A DNA stretch of 64,000 nt from Sporopachydermia quercuum (lineage: Eukaryota > Ascomycota > Sporopachydermiomycetes > Sporopachydermiales > Sporopachydermiaceae). The stretch lies in assembly GCA_001599295.1 (NCBI GenBank), contig BCGN01000012.1, positions 124,001-188,000 on the forward strand, read 5' to 3'. Position numbers and translations under genes: made by a program. Position 1 is the stretch's first letter. Each line of letters starts with the position of its first letter. Shown in pieces: positions 1-11,242 of the stretch. A model generated the notes under the pieces. It made no database searches and was not told the DNA's origin. It saw only the letters and a program-made list of their open reading frames with translations.

Positions 1-1677
1 TTGAATTCATCTTTAGGAAATCCATCAGCTGGTCCAAATTCATCTGTTGTTGGTAGTACTGCTAGTACGCCGTCAACAACGATACCACATCAAGGACCTT
101 CAGGGGCCTCTCATTTATCATCCAGTCAACATGTCAATTACTTTCCACCAACAAGTTCCACTCAAGGAGTGGGATTAATACCTCATTCAAATCAAAACGT
201 GACTTACGCTTTGTTTGTTTACAATATTCCATTCAATGTATCCCTAAGAGAGTTCAGGTTGATATTTGCTGTGATACCAGACTATGTGTCCTGTGAATTC
301 AAGAAAACTTCTATTGATGCGAATGATCCTTGTGAAACAAAATTGGGTATTGCACGATTTCATAGTTATCAGAGTGCGCAATATTGTTGTTCGATGCTTG
401 ACGGAAGAGCCGATTTGTTTGAGAATGTAGGAACAACGCTAAGTTCACAATCACCTTCTTTTTTACCAGCAATCCCCTTGAAGTGTGAACTTTTTGGACC
501 ACGACAGTTTCCATCAACAAGTGACAGTTCTGGTTTTATTTCGAAGATGAAAACGCCAAGCGTTAGTAGTCAATCACAAGTAAAAAGTTCAGTGTCTGGT
601 GCTAGTAGTGGAACGACAGCTGGTAATTCTGTTGTAGGTGCAACTGTAACAAATGTGACTGGGCCCCCAACTAATACTGCGGGTATCATTGGAACTGCCA
701 TTGGAACTGGAGCTGCTCCTGTAATTGCGTCCGGAAATACCACTGTAACAACATCTACTAATACACCTACAGGTTCTTCACATTATACGACATCTGCAGT
801 TTCACCTGTTTCAACTAGGTCGTCCTTTTCGGGTGTTTTGTCAGAGCTATCTTCTGCATCTACTTCTACAGGCAGTATACCCAATTCTTCATCAGCAAGT
901 GCAGTAGGTGCTGCTAGAAGCTCAAGGTTTTCATTTTCTCATGATGTTTATCCACCAACTTCACCTTTAGGCGAAGGTAATGCTGCTATTAATAGTACCA
1001 ACGCAAGTAGTGCTAATACAATCAATGGGGGAAGTGCGTCAACATCAGAATCTGAAAAGCCTAATGATAGTAACACTGACGAAGTAGCTAGAACTTTACA
1101 AGATTTAGCAATAAAGTCACCCCCTCAATCACCAATGGCATTAGCAAATGGTGTAGGCCATGGACCAGGACAAATTCCACCTAGCGCAGCCAGCAAAATC
1201 GTCATGCAGTATTCTCCAGGCTCATCATCTACTTCTTTACAAGTATTACAAAGTGGCGGTAGAGTTTTGCCTCCAGCTAATCCCGCTGATCAAAACCCTC
1301 CTTGTAATACATTATATGTTGGAAATTTGCCCATGAATGCTAGCGAAGAAGAGTTAAAAGCTTTATTTTCAACTCAACGTGGTTATAAACGGCTATCATT
1401 CAAGAATAAAGGTAATGGACCAATGTGTTTTGTTGAATTTGAAGATGTTGCATATGCTACTAGAGCCTTAACTGAATTATATGGAAGAGGATTAAGTAAT
1501 TCAGTGAAAGGTGGGATCAGGTTATCATTCTCAAAAAACCCATTGGGCGTTCGAAGTCAAAGTAAAGGAAGCAGCAGCCATCTAAGTAGTAACACTGGTA
1601 ACAGTAATACGAATGGAATCAGCACAAGTGGTTCAGGTAATAACAACTCTCAGAATCATAAGTATGGATGGCGATAA
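1..1677 (+). CDS. WHI3: WHI3-like RNA-binding protein, 5' end cut off by the window
   Basis: Open from base 1 (no start seen; the first codon is TTG) to TAA at 1675-1677, so these 558 residues are the C-terminal part. A well-formed RRM lies at about residues 432-515, with RNP2 'LYVGNL' and RNP1-like 'PMCFVEFE'. A weaker RRM-like fold sits at about 68-170 ('[13 protein letters not shown]'). Between them is a Ser/Thr/Asn/Gly-rich low-complexity stretch, and another follows the RRM. This layout and the RRM sequence fit yeast Whi3/Whi4, which bind mRNAs such as CLN3, restrain the G1 cyclin and form cytoplasmic condensates. Condensate behaviour is family knowledge, not seen here. WHI3 and WHI4 are paralogues in Saccharomyces; which one this corresponds to cannot be decided without the N terminus. 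Confidence 0.8.
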   Translation: MNSSLGNPSAGPNSSVVGSTASTPSTTIPHQGPSGASHLSSSQHVNYFPPTSSTQGVGLIPHSNQNVTYALFVYNIPFNVSLREFRLIFAVIPDYVSCEFKKTSIDANDPCETKLGIARFHSYQSAQYCCSMLDGRADLFENVGTTLSSQSPSFLPAIPLKCELFGPRQFPSTSDSSGFISKMKTPSVSSQSQVKSSVSGASSGTTAGNSVVGATVTNVTGPPTNTAGIIGTAIGTGAAPVIASGNTTVTTSTNTPTGSSHYTTSAVSPVSTRSSFSGVLSELSSASTSTGSIPNSSSASAVGAARSSRFSFSHDVYPPTSPLGEGNAAINSTNASSANTINGGSASTSESEKPNDSNTDEVARTLQDLAIKSPPQSPMALANGVGHGPGQIPPSAASKIVMQYSPGSSSTSLQVLQSGGRVLPPANPADQNPPCNTLYVGNLPMNASEEELKALFSTQRGYKRLSFKNKGNGPMCFVEFEDVAYATRALTELYGRGLSNSVKGGIRLSFSKNPLGVRSQSKGSSSHLSSNTGNSNTNGISTSGSGNNNSQNHKYGWR

Positions 1678-4272
1678 CTACATCCCATGAATGCTTATCC
1701 TACTGATGATACATTCATCTTTTTGTTATTAGTATCAATTTGCATTAGTATTCGGTGAGGTCACTCAAGTTCCTTAATTGCTGGCAAATTCATAGAAAGA
1801 ATTCACATTGATGTATATGTTTTTTAACGCATACCTCAACTCATTTTCATATTATTTTCTGTCATTATTATCGATTATACTATATCAATTTCTCGTTTCT
1901 CATCTCCATGTTATGTTATGTTATGTTATGTTATGTTACGTTCTTTTATTTTGTTGTGTTATATAAACTTCTCTCGTCATTATCTTTTTTTTGCTATTGT
2001 CATTCTCTTTCATCTTTTTTTTTTTTTAATTTTGTCTATTTTCAATTCGCGGTGTATTTTATATGATTATTCATGTACCATGTTGTACAGTTCATTCGGC
2101 AAATAATATTCACAGTTGCTTTAATAAATACTGTTAGGAAATGCATAAGAAACCATTTTGCTTTTCCGTTCTTTATTCTGTTAACTAGCTTATTCTTACA
2201 TGTGTATTAAATTATTTGTAAGATCGCTATGAATAAAAATGTGCTAGAAAGAAGATCGCTCTAGTTCGATCAAATTGATTATGTCGTTTATGTTGATCGG
2301 AGCTTCCTACTTTTGGGAAACGTTTCGATATACATATCTTCTATTAAAAAGCAGATTTGATAACTCTTCCGGATAATGATGCCTATATCAAGTATGATTA
2401 CTATATTGACTTATCTGCTTACATTATTTGAAATTTCCTGGACAATATTAGTGATTGATACGGCAATTGAGGAAAAAGAAGAAAAAAAACTCTATCCTAT
2501 TAACTGGTAAAGATTTTTGACTCCAATTCCCAAATTCAGTTTATGAGGACCAATCTGTTTTCCTTTCGCTCCTAACATCTCTCTATTCTCAGACAAGCAG
2601 TATTTCCGATTGCTGTATTTGTCTATTGGGAGCTTCAAGTAAGTCAAATTACAACATTTTTTTCCGCTAGTCCTTGGTATATACCACTGAAGTAGAAATA
2701 GTAATAATTATAATAGTTGTAGTGGCTATAACAGTGGGTATTAAATCTTTGGATATTACATAACCCCTCTTCTCATGTACCTTCCTGTGGAGATGTCATT
2801 GGATCCTCTTTCAGGTATTCACTACGAACCTACTAGATCTACATCTACTACATTGTGTCCTATTTATATGTCACTACAACTTCTGTACCTAGTCAATCTC
2901 TACTTTCAATAATCCAAAATTCAGTATACAAGCTGTTTTTCTTTCTTTTCTTCATATTCGTTATTCACTTTCCTTCTATCGTCCTTTCCTAAGGGAAATG
3001 ATCTATTATCAGTCAACCTCATATCTCACTTTGCTTACAGTTCGAACTGTACCCCCGATTCAAACGTTCTGCGTTGAACTCAAATTTAAGTTTGCACATC
3101 CTCCTCTAACAAAAATACAAGCAAAAAAAACTTGTATGTATACCCCCCCTCCCCAACAACCTTGTCACGTTTTGTCGTATTCCTTCTATTAAGGCATCCA
3201 CTAGATTGCTGGTGGCCTTGTCTTGTTTGTCTTGTCTTTCAATTTCCTCCATGGCAGCTCAGACCCAATCTTAGACCCCATCCTAAAATGCATACTTCAC
3301 AAACTAGTTCATCTTTTCCTCATCATGAGTGCATCCCTCTATAGTTTCTTCTTATTAACTCTTTATAACAGGTTATTATCTAGAATCGAAGTTTGATATA
3401 ATCCATAGAAAAAGCAACAGATTTATCAGTTGACTACTTGATTCAAGTTTCTGTTTATCTGCTAACATTTGCAGTTTGAATTTGGAATTAGGGCTGAGAT
3501 TTTTAGTAAGCAACAATTGAGTGATAGACAAACATTGCGTTGTTAGGATAACAGCTGGTCTTTTTAGAGTAAACCTTAGAGAGGCCTAGTAGTGGAACTG
3601 CTGATATACAGATTTAGATGCTAGAATTATTCATTTGACGTTCCCCTCAACTCACTTTTAGTCTGCTTTAACCTGAATTTTCCTCACTGTTCTGATTTGT
3701 GATAATTACAAGAAACCAACAGGTAGCAACAAGGGACTATTATCTATTGAGCTCTTTACTAGCTTCAAACAGCAAAGCAAAGCAATCAATACGACAGGTT
3801 GAGCTGTTTGATCTACTGATATTACAATCATTATATTGTTCGATCTTAGACTATTAGAAACCAATAATTCATCATACCATACCGCACCATACAAGACAAC
3901 ATTGAATGTTCAACTCCATCCCACAATAAAATATTATCCCTCATATAAATTTCATTACCGTTTGATTATAAACTTTGTTCGCCATTTTGTTAGTCGCCTA
4001 TTTGATCACCTGCTTATCTGTGTTATGTTTTGTTAATCATTAGACCTGGAAACAGCAATAAGCCAAAAGATTAACAAACGGACAGGCAAATACCTCATAG
4101 AACCAAGCTCTAGCCAGCCAACCATCATTATACAAACAGGATATACGAACATCTACCGATTTGATCATACTCCATTGTATTTCCTGTTTACTGCTAGTTC
4201 AGTTATAAATCATAGACATTACCCTTTCATTTGAACCAACAATACAAGATCCGATAGAATAGATTATTCAAA
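1678..4272. other. Intergenic, WHI3-like to kinase
   Basis: 2.6 kb with no convincing gene. It contains a TTATG pentamer repeat near 1909-1939, a T-rich tract near 2019, and a perfect 14-bp palindrome at 3038-3051. Short ORFs here (for example 2998-3192 and 3132-3344) have low-complexity translations and no recognisable motif. The right half is probably a long promoter and leader of the kinase gene; TATAAAT at about 4205 is about 70 bases before its ATG. Confidence 0.5.
1909..1939. repeat. TTATG pentanucleotide microsatellite
   Basis: About six near-perfect tandem copies of TTATG in the 3' flank of the WHI3-like gene, the last one ending TTACG. Confidence 0.85.
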
Positions 4273-7200
4273 ATGGGGTTGCTTTCAAAGAATAAGAAAA
4301 ACAAACATGAAGGAGAAGACGGGAAAGAAGAGAAGAAGTCTCATTTCAGATCCCGGATGTCTTTGAGACGGAAAGATCGGCATTCGCCAGCGGCGCAGGG
4401 CGGCACTTTAGTTGAAACGCAGAAACCCAAGGAGGATTTGGCGTTATTAGAAACAGCAAATGCGATCAGAAAGGTGGAAAAGGAAAATGTAGGTCCTTTA
4501 GAGGTAATAATGGAACCGTTGAACTCAGGTACCCCTACCGAACCCTCGGACAAGGCTCAGGAATCGGAACCGGAACCGAAAGCCAGTACTGCAGAGACCA
4601 CACAACCACCTATTTCGGAAGCTATTACCGAAGCAATTGTTACCGAAGCTGTTCTGACCGAAAGTTTAATTGTGTCGGAAGATGCCCAAGATAACGAGAG
4701 TACGCAAACGTCTTCTGAGGTACCCGGCAACGTATCAGACTTGACACCCACAACTCCTAAGCCACAATCACAGGTACCGCATAACAACCCCCCTTTATCC
4801 CTCACAATTCCTGGTAACAAATCACAAAAAGCTCCTACGCTCGTGACAAAAGATAGAAAAAAGTCTGTGGAGTCGTCTCATTCCGCTTCTTCTGCTAAAT
4901 CAAATGGATCGACCCCCGATACCCCGTCTAGTATTACAAAAACCCCAACTAAAGTTGTGTCAACCAAAGCCGAAATTGCTTTGTTGAATGTCGGATCAAC
5001 CCAGCAACACCCGAAAAAGCTGCACAAATCTCATACATTCTCCAAAATATTTCACAAGGACAAACATTCCAACCCCAATCCCCCCGGGGCCGAAATTGGG
5101 TCCGGTAAGAAAAAGCTCGGCGTTCTAATCAAACGGAACTCGGACGGCATGTCCCCTAATTCTGCCGGCAAAAACACGCACAACGCAACGGTTCAACGAG
5201 CCCAAACAGAACTATTTAGCAAACGGTATCAGCAGCCGACTAATGCTACTTCCACTCCTCTTCTTATTGACGCTACTAAAGGTCTCGGAATAGGATCCCG
5301 AGTTCCCAAAGAGCGGAAAGTATCCTACATGTTTACCGACACTTCAGCCCAGAAACACTATGCATCGGAAGCGGGACATCGGCAGACGGAACACACAGCA
5401 ACCACAGACGATGGAAAACCTAAATTACCGAAACCACAGGAACCAATCAAGTTACCGACGGAAATAGTTACTGATTACTTCAAACCTTTCTGTTTATCTT
5501 CCTTCTCTGAATACGCTCATTATTATACAACTTTGGAACGGCCTATTGAAGTTGAGACTCTGAACCCAAATAACCGGCCTGGTACATATATGAAGAAAAT
5601 GACGTTCCGAAGCCGGGGTCTCGGAACGGGAGCCACATGTGCCGTCATTACCGTTTGCCGGAAGTCATCCAATCATGTGTTTGCCCTGAAGAAGTTTAAC
5701 ACGTTTTTGTATAAGACGGAAACATATGAACAATATTACAAGCGGATAAGCCGAGAGTTTAAACTAGCGAAAAACCTAAAACATCCGAATTTAGTGCGGA
5801 CGTTTGCATTACTTAAACTGGAAAACAACCCGGGAGATGTCTACACAGACATCCCACCAAGTAATAATACTACTACTACTACTAATAAGAACAATAGTGT
5901 GAAGGCGCCGGTGCTAGAACCATCTTTAGGGCACGGACTTGGAATTGTCCTGGAGTATTGTGACTCGGGAGATTTATTCACTGTTTTAATGTCCCATCGG
6001 AAGTACGGACATCTCATGCCATTAGACGAACGGACATGTATATTCAAACAGATTGTGCGTGGTGTTGCTTATTTACATAAGAACGGAATAGTCCATCGGG
6101 ACATAAAACCGGAAAACATCTTGGTGAACTCCCGGAACGAAATAAAGTTAACCGACTTCGGCACCTGTGAATTTGCTTATCAATACGACGGAGACGAGGA
6201 GGATATTTATACCCAAATTGGGAGATTGGATTACCGCCCCGATATTTCAAAGCTCGGAGCAAGCCGGAAGCAACAACAGAAAGAATTTAAAGTTAAAAAA
6301 AGCTCTAAGTTCGTTGGATCCACACCTTATTTAGCACCCGAAGTAATGGCGGTGAAAGAACAAGGTTTATCCGCTCCGTCTTATGATCCGTTCAAAGTTG
6401 ATGTCTGGGCTTTGGGTGTTACCCTGTTCAACATTGAATTCTCATCGTTGCCGTGGCAAGAGCCGAATATGCTGGAAACGAATTATCGGGAGTACGTCCA
6501 GCATTATGAGTCGACTATTTTGAATATGCAAGGGTTCCGGGAGACGAAATTGAGTAAGAAGCGGATAATTTTACTGAATTCTATTAATCAAGATGCAGCG
6601 GAAACAATGGCGGCAAACGTAGTAATGGCGAATGCGAATAACGGAAGTGGAAGCGGAAGCGGAATTGGAAGTGCCGTCGGTATTGGAAATAATAGTGGAC
6701 TTAATAGTATGAATAACAGCGGAGTCGGAATCAATTCCGGGCCTCCTGATGGACTAGCTCACGACGGAACGGGTGTCGCGCCATTCGGTCATAGCCATAA
6801 TGGAAGCGCCGCTAGCCTAGAACATTTTTCGTCGTCTTCAACTTCCTTGGCGCTACTGAACTCTACTCCAGCTTCTGGTTCTGGGGATCGGAACGGGTTC
6901 ACGACCCATTCACATATCCAGTACTCGTTGGTAAACGGCAACGGAAATCATGGCGGAACCAATAGTAACCACGCCATGACTCGGATCCGAACGCTTCCGC
7001 CTCCGTTAACTAAAATTATACTTTTTATGCTTGATCCAAAAGCGGAAACCCGGGCCACAGTCTTTGAGATTCTACATAACCCGTTTTTGGACGATTTTGA
7101 GACATGTGTTGACGATTATGATTTGGATTTTCCCGAGGTTTATGAGGATTTGTATGAGGGAGACGATCGGTTTACCGATGGTGAAGGTTCCGATGCCCAA

Positions 7201-8451
7201 TGTGCGGAGTGTGCAGAAGCAACTATGAGATGCGCGGAATGCGGATATGGTGACAGAACGGAGAAAGATGGAAACAGTTCCGATCCGAATTCGGAGAAAG
7301 TCGGAACAGAGGATGAAGATAAAGATAAAGATAGTCATCAATCGCATGTTCACGGACATAATCACGGACTCAGACTTACCCAAACGCTAAGTCACGTGCA
7401 TGACCAGATACATTCACATGCTCAGCAGAAACTACATGATTTACATGACTTCCACAGTCATGCGCATGAACATTTGCATGTATCGAGTCTCAAACATGAC
7501 CACGGACATGACAACGGCCATGGCCATGAACACAGACATATACATTTATTGACACGTCCGTCCCAGTTTGTAATCAGTGAATCGGATACTGATTCCTCGG
7601 AATCTGATTCTACTTCTGTTTCGGCATCAGAAGCAGGTTCCGCTAGGCAATCTTTTAGTTCAGTTGGTGTGTCACAGGCAGTGAAATCCATGTTGGATTT
7701 TTCCGGAAGCGGCAATTCTCGGGGAGCTAATAGCGGAAGCAATAGCGGAGGCATAGGAAGTATCGGAAGTGAACGAGATAATTTAGTCGCGGAAACAACG
7801 CATGCTAAAGAGTCCGATATTATTTCCGGTTTTACCCCTGAAAAGACAACCAGAGCGGAAACTATAGCAGCTCCTCAAACTTATCGATCTTTATTTGACC
7901 CTATACCAGACACAGTTAAGTCGACCTTCAAAAAGCAGTCAATCACGCCGCCCAAAAGAACAGCAACTAATAGTAATTATAAAAGTATGCTAGGTGGTGC
8001 AGGCGGAGCAAATGAAGCAGCGGAAGAGAAAGTAGAAACAATACCGGAAGACAGAGCGGAAACTATATCCTCCACTTCACACTCTATTACCCAATCCCCC
8101 GCTTTACACCCAGTTCCAGCCTCCGCCCCTCATTTACAATCACAAGCACTGTCTGTCACCCCACCAGCTTCCACAGAACTTAAACCAATCGACTTCCCGA
8201 AACTAGAATCAAAAGCGTCTTCAATCGCAAGCTCCTCTGGAGTATTGTCGGACCACGGCATTTCTGCTTCCCAGAATAACAATAAAAACAATAGAAGCAC
8301 TTCAAGTGCAAGTTCCATTGCTCCCCAGGGAAGGAAATATGGCTTAAGTGTAAGGCAAAGAAGCTGTTCAACAGCAATGGTGAAAGAGTATAAGAATATA
8401 ATCAAATCCAAGAAGAAACCGAAACATCACCATCAATCTTATCATCCATAG
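4273..8451 (+). CDS. HAL4/HAL5-NPR1-type Ser/Thr kinase with Cys/His-rich tail
   Basis: 1392 residues. Residues 1-440 are a polar, probably disordered N terminus. The kinase domain runs from about 445 to 940: Lys473 in 'ALKKF', HRD at 608-610 ('VHRDIKPENIL'), DFG at 628-630 and APE at 688-690, so it should be active. A Ser/Gly/Asn-rich insert of about 130 residues (about 775-905) interrupts the C-lobe before 'MLDPKAETRA'. After the domain come a CX2CX6CX2C cluster (Cys977, 980, 987, 990) and a stretch at about 1022-1090 with about 24 histidines. The sequence around HRD and APE resembles the fungal HAL/NPR1 family (Sat4, Hal5, Npr1, Rtk1), which tunes plasma-membrane transporters. The closest member cannot be named. 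Arginine is mostly CGG and the pentamer CGGAA is strongly enriched, unlike neighbouring genes. Confidence 0.82.
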   Translation: MGLLSKNKKNKHEGEDGKEEKKSHFRSRMSLRRKDRHSPAAQGGTLVETQKPKEDLALLETANAIRKVEKENVGPLEVIMEPLNSGTPTEPSDKAQESEPEPKASTAETTQPPISEAITEAIVTEAVLTESLIVSEDAQDNESTQTSSEVPGNVSDLTPTTPKPQSQVPHNNPPLSLTIPGNKSQKAPTLVTKDRKKSVESSHSASSAKSNGSTPDTPSSITKTPTKVVSTKAEIALLNVGSTQQHPKKLHKSHTFSKIFHKDKHSNPNPPGAEIGSGKKKLGVLIKRNSDGMSPNSAGKNTHNATVQRAQTELFSKRYQQPTNATSTPLLIDATKGLGIGSRVPKERKVSYMFTDTSAQKHYASEAGHRQTEHTATTDDGKPKLPKPQEPIKLPTEIVTDYFKPFCLSSFSEYAHYYTTLERPIEVETLNPNNRPGTYMKKMTFRSRGLGTGATCAVITVCRKSSNHVFALKKFNTFLYKTETYEQYYKRISREFKLAKNLKHPNLVRTFALLKLENNPGDVYTDIPPSNNTTTTTNKNNSVKAPVLEPSLGHGLGIVLEYCDSGDLFTVLMSHRKYGHLMPLDERTCIFKQIVRGVAYLHKNGIVHRDIKPENILVNSRNEIKLTDFGTCEFAYQYDGDEEDIYTQIGRLDYRPDISKLGASRKQQQKEFKVKKSSKFVGSTPYLAPEVMAVKEQGLSAPSYDPFKVDVWALGVTLFNIEFSSLPWQEPNMLETNYREYVQHYESTILNMQGFRETKLSKKRIILLNSINQDAAETMAANVVMANANNGSGSGSGIGSAVGIGNNSGLNSMNNSGVGINSGPPDGLAHDGTGVAPFGHSHNGSAASLEHFSSSSTSLALLNSTPASGSGDRNGFTTHSHIQYSLVNGNGNHGGTNSNHAMTRIRTLPPPLTKIILFMLDPKAETRATVFEILHNPFLDDFETCVDDYDLDFPEVYEDLYEGDDRFTDGEGSDAQCAECAEATMRCAECGYGDRTEKDGNSSDPNSEKVGTEDEDKDKDSHQSHVHGHNHGLRLTQTLSHVHDQIHSHAQQKLHDLHDFHSHAHEHLHVSSLKHDHGHDNGHGHEHRHIHLLTRPSQFVISESDTDSSESDSTSVSASEAGSARQSFSSVGVSQAVKSMLDFSGSGNSRGANSGSNSGGIGSIGSERDNLVAETTHAKESDIISGFTPEKTTRAETIAAPQTYRSLFDPIPDTVKSTFKKQSITPPKRTATNSNYKSMLGGAGGANEAAEEKVETIPEDRAETISSTSHSITQSPALHPVPASAPHLQSQALSVTPPASTELKPIDFPKLESKASSIASSSGVLSDHGISASQNNNKNNRSTSSASSIAPQGRKYGLSVRQRSCSTAMVKEYKNIIKSKKKPKHHHQSYHP
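7201..7545 (+). other. Putative metal-binding tail of the kinase (CxxC pairs plus His-rich)
   Basis: Codes for two CAEC motifs (CX2CX6CX2C) followed, after an acidic linker, by alternating His runs such as 'HVHGHNHG' and 'HDHGHDNGHGHEHRHIH'. The composition resembles the histidine loops of zinc transporters. Metal binding is inferred. Confidence 0.5.
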
Positions 8452-10225
8452 GATAGGTGTATTATGAGAGGTCGAGCTGTAGGTTGAAGTATGTTTAGTG
8501 TATTAGTATGTATGTTGGAAACAGTATGGTTTTCAAGAAAGGAGTTGGATGTGATAGGCAAGCATGTTGAGTGACGTGAGCCATAAGCTGCTTCAACCCG
8601 CTCCTGCTTTTCATTCTCTATGATTGCAATTGTATTGGTTTGGCTGCTTTNTCGGCTGATGACAACGTGAAAGTTAAATGGCGCAACAACCTAGTTTATA
8701 TATTGTATCTGTGGTGCAGGAACCGGAGATTACTCATAATAAAACGTTACTTAGAAACAATAAANTGAAATCAAAGTGTAGATTGATGATGACGTTTATT
8801 TATTCGAAGATTCCTTCTCACTCTCTGTGACCTTTTCCCTTCCAGTAACTTTACTTCATTGATAAATGTTGTACACCAATAGGCATTCAAATTATCTCAC
8901 ATTCATTTGGTATCAGACAGAATCATGACAAATGGTTGCTTATCATAAATGAGATTCTAATAGAATCAATGAAGAACCACTTATAAATGTTTCTACAGAC
9001 TTAAATAAGTATAGATAAATTGTTCCATAGCATTAGAGATCGCAGGTACACGCTATGCTATGGCTTCCTTCATCTCCCTTTGTTTTTGATGGATATATGC
9101 TACATTATTCATTAATATGCATTGAAATTGTCTACACTGTGCTATTTGTTTATTTGTTCCTTTATTCCCGGCCAATATCCCATTCCGAACGAGTATTTAC
9201 GGCTCTTTGGCTTTGGTTACTATTTATTTATGGAATTTATTGTACTTATGCATTGTCAAGCTTCCAATAGCTGTCTGTGATGCTCTGTCATTTATTTAGT
9301 TCATTTATCATATATTGAACCTTTTATTGAAGCTGTTTAATGAAATTCTATTCGTACGTACCTGAATAATTGGTAATCAACAGAATGAGCGCCCAGCAGA
9401 TCCACAGTTACTGCAAAAGAGTGAGAGACGTTGATACTTGACAGAATTCTTCTGCAAGAAAAGAAGTGCCAAACGACTTGAGAAATGATAGTATAAATTT
9501 GTTTTTAAATATAAAGTGAATTACCAGGGAAGTTGCGGTACGATTCTAAGAGAATATTGAATATTGATAGGACAAGTAAACAGCTTTGAGAGCTTGTTTA
9601 GCAGCTTTTCCTCGCTTATTAGTGAACAGTTACTACAAAGGGCCCAACAATAGGGTAATTGTTGTGCTGAAGAGGCATCGTTGTGTCACAAACATGATAC
9701 GATAGCAGTTGAGAGTTGATAGTTGATAATTCGGAAAGCTGATAGTGAAGTAAATGGTTTGGTAATATTCAGCTGAATATTTGCAAAAAGAAAGTCCAGT
9801 TTATTAAATTGCAGTTTAGAATATAAATGTTCAACATATCATTTAACAAAAAATACTAGATGTTCATTGTTTGTGGTGTTGGATTATTCAGTTAGATGCG
9901 TATGGTTTCAAATTGTGCTGTATGTATTATATGTATTATCTCGTATTACATTGCATTATAGTAAATTATATATTNAATTATTCAATAGATCTGACTCAAT
10001 AGTTGACTTACCTGTTAGCATCAGATATATATTATTCTATTGAGGATTCTAACCTTCAAGCCAGAATACAATCCATCTCAAAGTTTATCATTACCTATTG
10101 TACCAGACGTACAATATAATCTATGTAGGTTATATAAACATTAGTTATATTATACTATTTCATCTTTTCACATCGTTAAAATCTCAAAGATCGCTTACAT
10201 TCTCTTCCTGCTTTCCTTTCTTTCA
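8452..10225. other. Intergenic, between convergent kinase and SUR7-family genes
   Basis: 1.8 kb. No known gene. One hydrophobic 71-residue ORF (9055-9270, plus strand) is listed separately. Minus-strand donor-like sites (GTAAGT near 10007-10012, GTACGT near 9357) lack partners. Three ambiguous bases lie here. Confidence 0.45.
9055..9270 (+). CDS. Possible small membrane protein (71 residues), doubtful
   Basis: ATG to TAG. The translation is strongly hydrophobic, with about two membrane-spanning stretches ('IEIVYTVLFVYLFLY' and 'ALWLWLLFIYGIYC') separated by a short polar loop. No family is recognised. In AT-rich DNA, a U-rich ORF of this size often reads as hydrophobic by chance, so this may be nothing. 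Confidence 0.15.
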   Translation: MLWLPSSPFVFDGYMLHYSLICIEIVYTVLFVYLFLYSRPISHSERVFTALWLWLLFIYGIYCTYALSSFQ

Positions 10226-11236
10226 TTATACACTTCTGTCTGCTCGCACTCTCTGAAATTTGATACCAGTTCCAGGATCTTCTTCTTGAACTGGTAGACC
10301 CTCAGCACTTGGATTTATATCTTCGTCTTGGGGAATTGCTGACAATAAAGATAAACGTTGATTTTGTATATTTGCTTGGTTTTGATAATCAAAATGATCA
10401 AATGCTGATGTATTAAGTCCTGGTGTTGGGTCCGGAATAACAGCAATTCCGTTACCACCAACAAAACCGGGACCACCTGTATTTCTTATTGGGGTCTCTT
10501 TATGTCTAGCACTTTCTGCAGCTTTCAGTTTCTCTTGAGTGGCCAGCCATTCTTTATGACGTCTATATACGTTTCTTGTACATACGCCACAGTCTAGAAT
10601 GAATGATANTAGTAACGCAGCTACCGCTGCCCATGTCATACCGAACATTGAAGCGCCAATAGACGCATGATCACCATTATCATTGAATTCATTTCGACCC
10701 ATGACATAAGCTGCTGTAGTGATAGAAGAAGCAGCGGCAACTAAGAAGAAACCGATGAAGGCAAATACTGCGGAAATCACGGACACTGAGATCGAACAGA
10801 AACTGACAAAAGAAAGAATTAACGCAACAGCTGTAAATGCTAACGCAATGAGATATAATGGAAAAGAAAACCTGGATAGATAGAAATAAGTGTCTCTGTT
10901 CTCAACAAATGATTCCGGAACGTTAACGGTTGTTCCAAAGTTATCAAGGGGAGAAAACGGATAGTCGGGGGCCAAGTCGGTACAGTTTCCGTTTCTCCCG
11001 TCAACGGGAGTGCAAATTCCCCAAAAAGTCCATCGAGAGACTGGAGGCGCAGATGGGATTCTATCTGTTGTTGCCTCCAGCCAGTAGAATCTGTTCACGG
11101 GGAATGAGTCCATTGAGCCCGACATGATGATCAAAATAAGGAGCAAAGTTGATCTAGAAGAGAAATTTGACGTTAGTGAATGTGATATTAAACGGGAAAG
11201 GATCAAAAGAGGCAGGATTATGCTGTACAAGGTCAT
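10226..11236 (-). CDS. SUR7/FMP45-family eisosome membrane protein
   Basis: 336 residues from the Met at 11234-11236; an in-frame ATG two codons upstream (11242) is equally possible. Further upstream Mets give a non-family extension. 'PVNRFYWLEA', 'RWTFWGIC' with a second Cys ten residues on, 'LAPDYPFSPLDNF' and 'GASMFGMTWAAV' match the Sur7/Fmp45/Ynl194c/Pun1 family closely. It shows four membrane segments: one N-terminal, then an extracellular loop with the claudin-like W-G-x-C...C motif, then three more. The cytosolic tail is polar. Family members mark eisosome (MCC) furrows in the plasma membrane and affect sphingolipids and cell-wall integrity. Which paralogue this is cannot be assigned. 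One ambiguous base near 10609 gives an unknown residue. Confidence 0.88.
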   Translation of the reverse strand: MTLYSIILPLLILSRLISHSLTSNFSSRSTLLLILIIMSGSMDSFPVNRFYWLEATTDRIPSAPPVSRWTFWGICTPVDGRNGNCTDLAPDYPFSPLDNFGTTVNVPESFVENRDTYFYLSRFSFPLYLIALAFTAVALILSFVSFCSISVSVISAVFAFIGFFLVAAASSITTAAYVMGRNEFNDNGDHASIGASMFGMTWAAVAALLXSFILDCGVCTRNVYRRHKEWLATQEKLKAAESARHKETPIRNTGGPGFVGGNGIAVIPDPTPGLNTSAFDHFDYQNQANIQNQRLSLLSAIPQDEDINPSAEGLPVQEEDPGTGIKFQRVRADRSV

Positions 11237-11242
11237 AGACAT

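Noticed and set aside
7072-7754. Antisense frames under the kinase C terminus
   Set aside because: Shadows of the coding frame; no motif, no start context, and codon use mirrors the sense strand.
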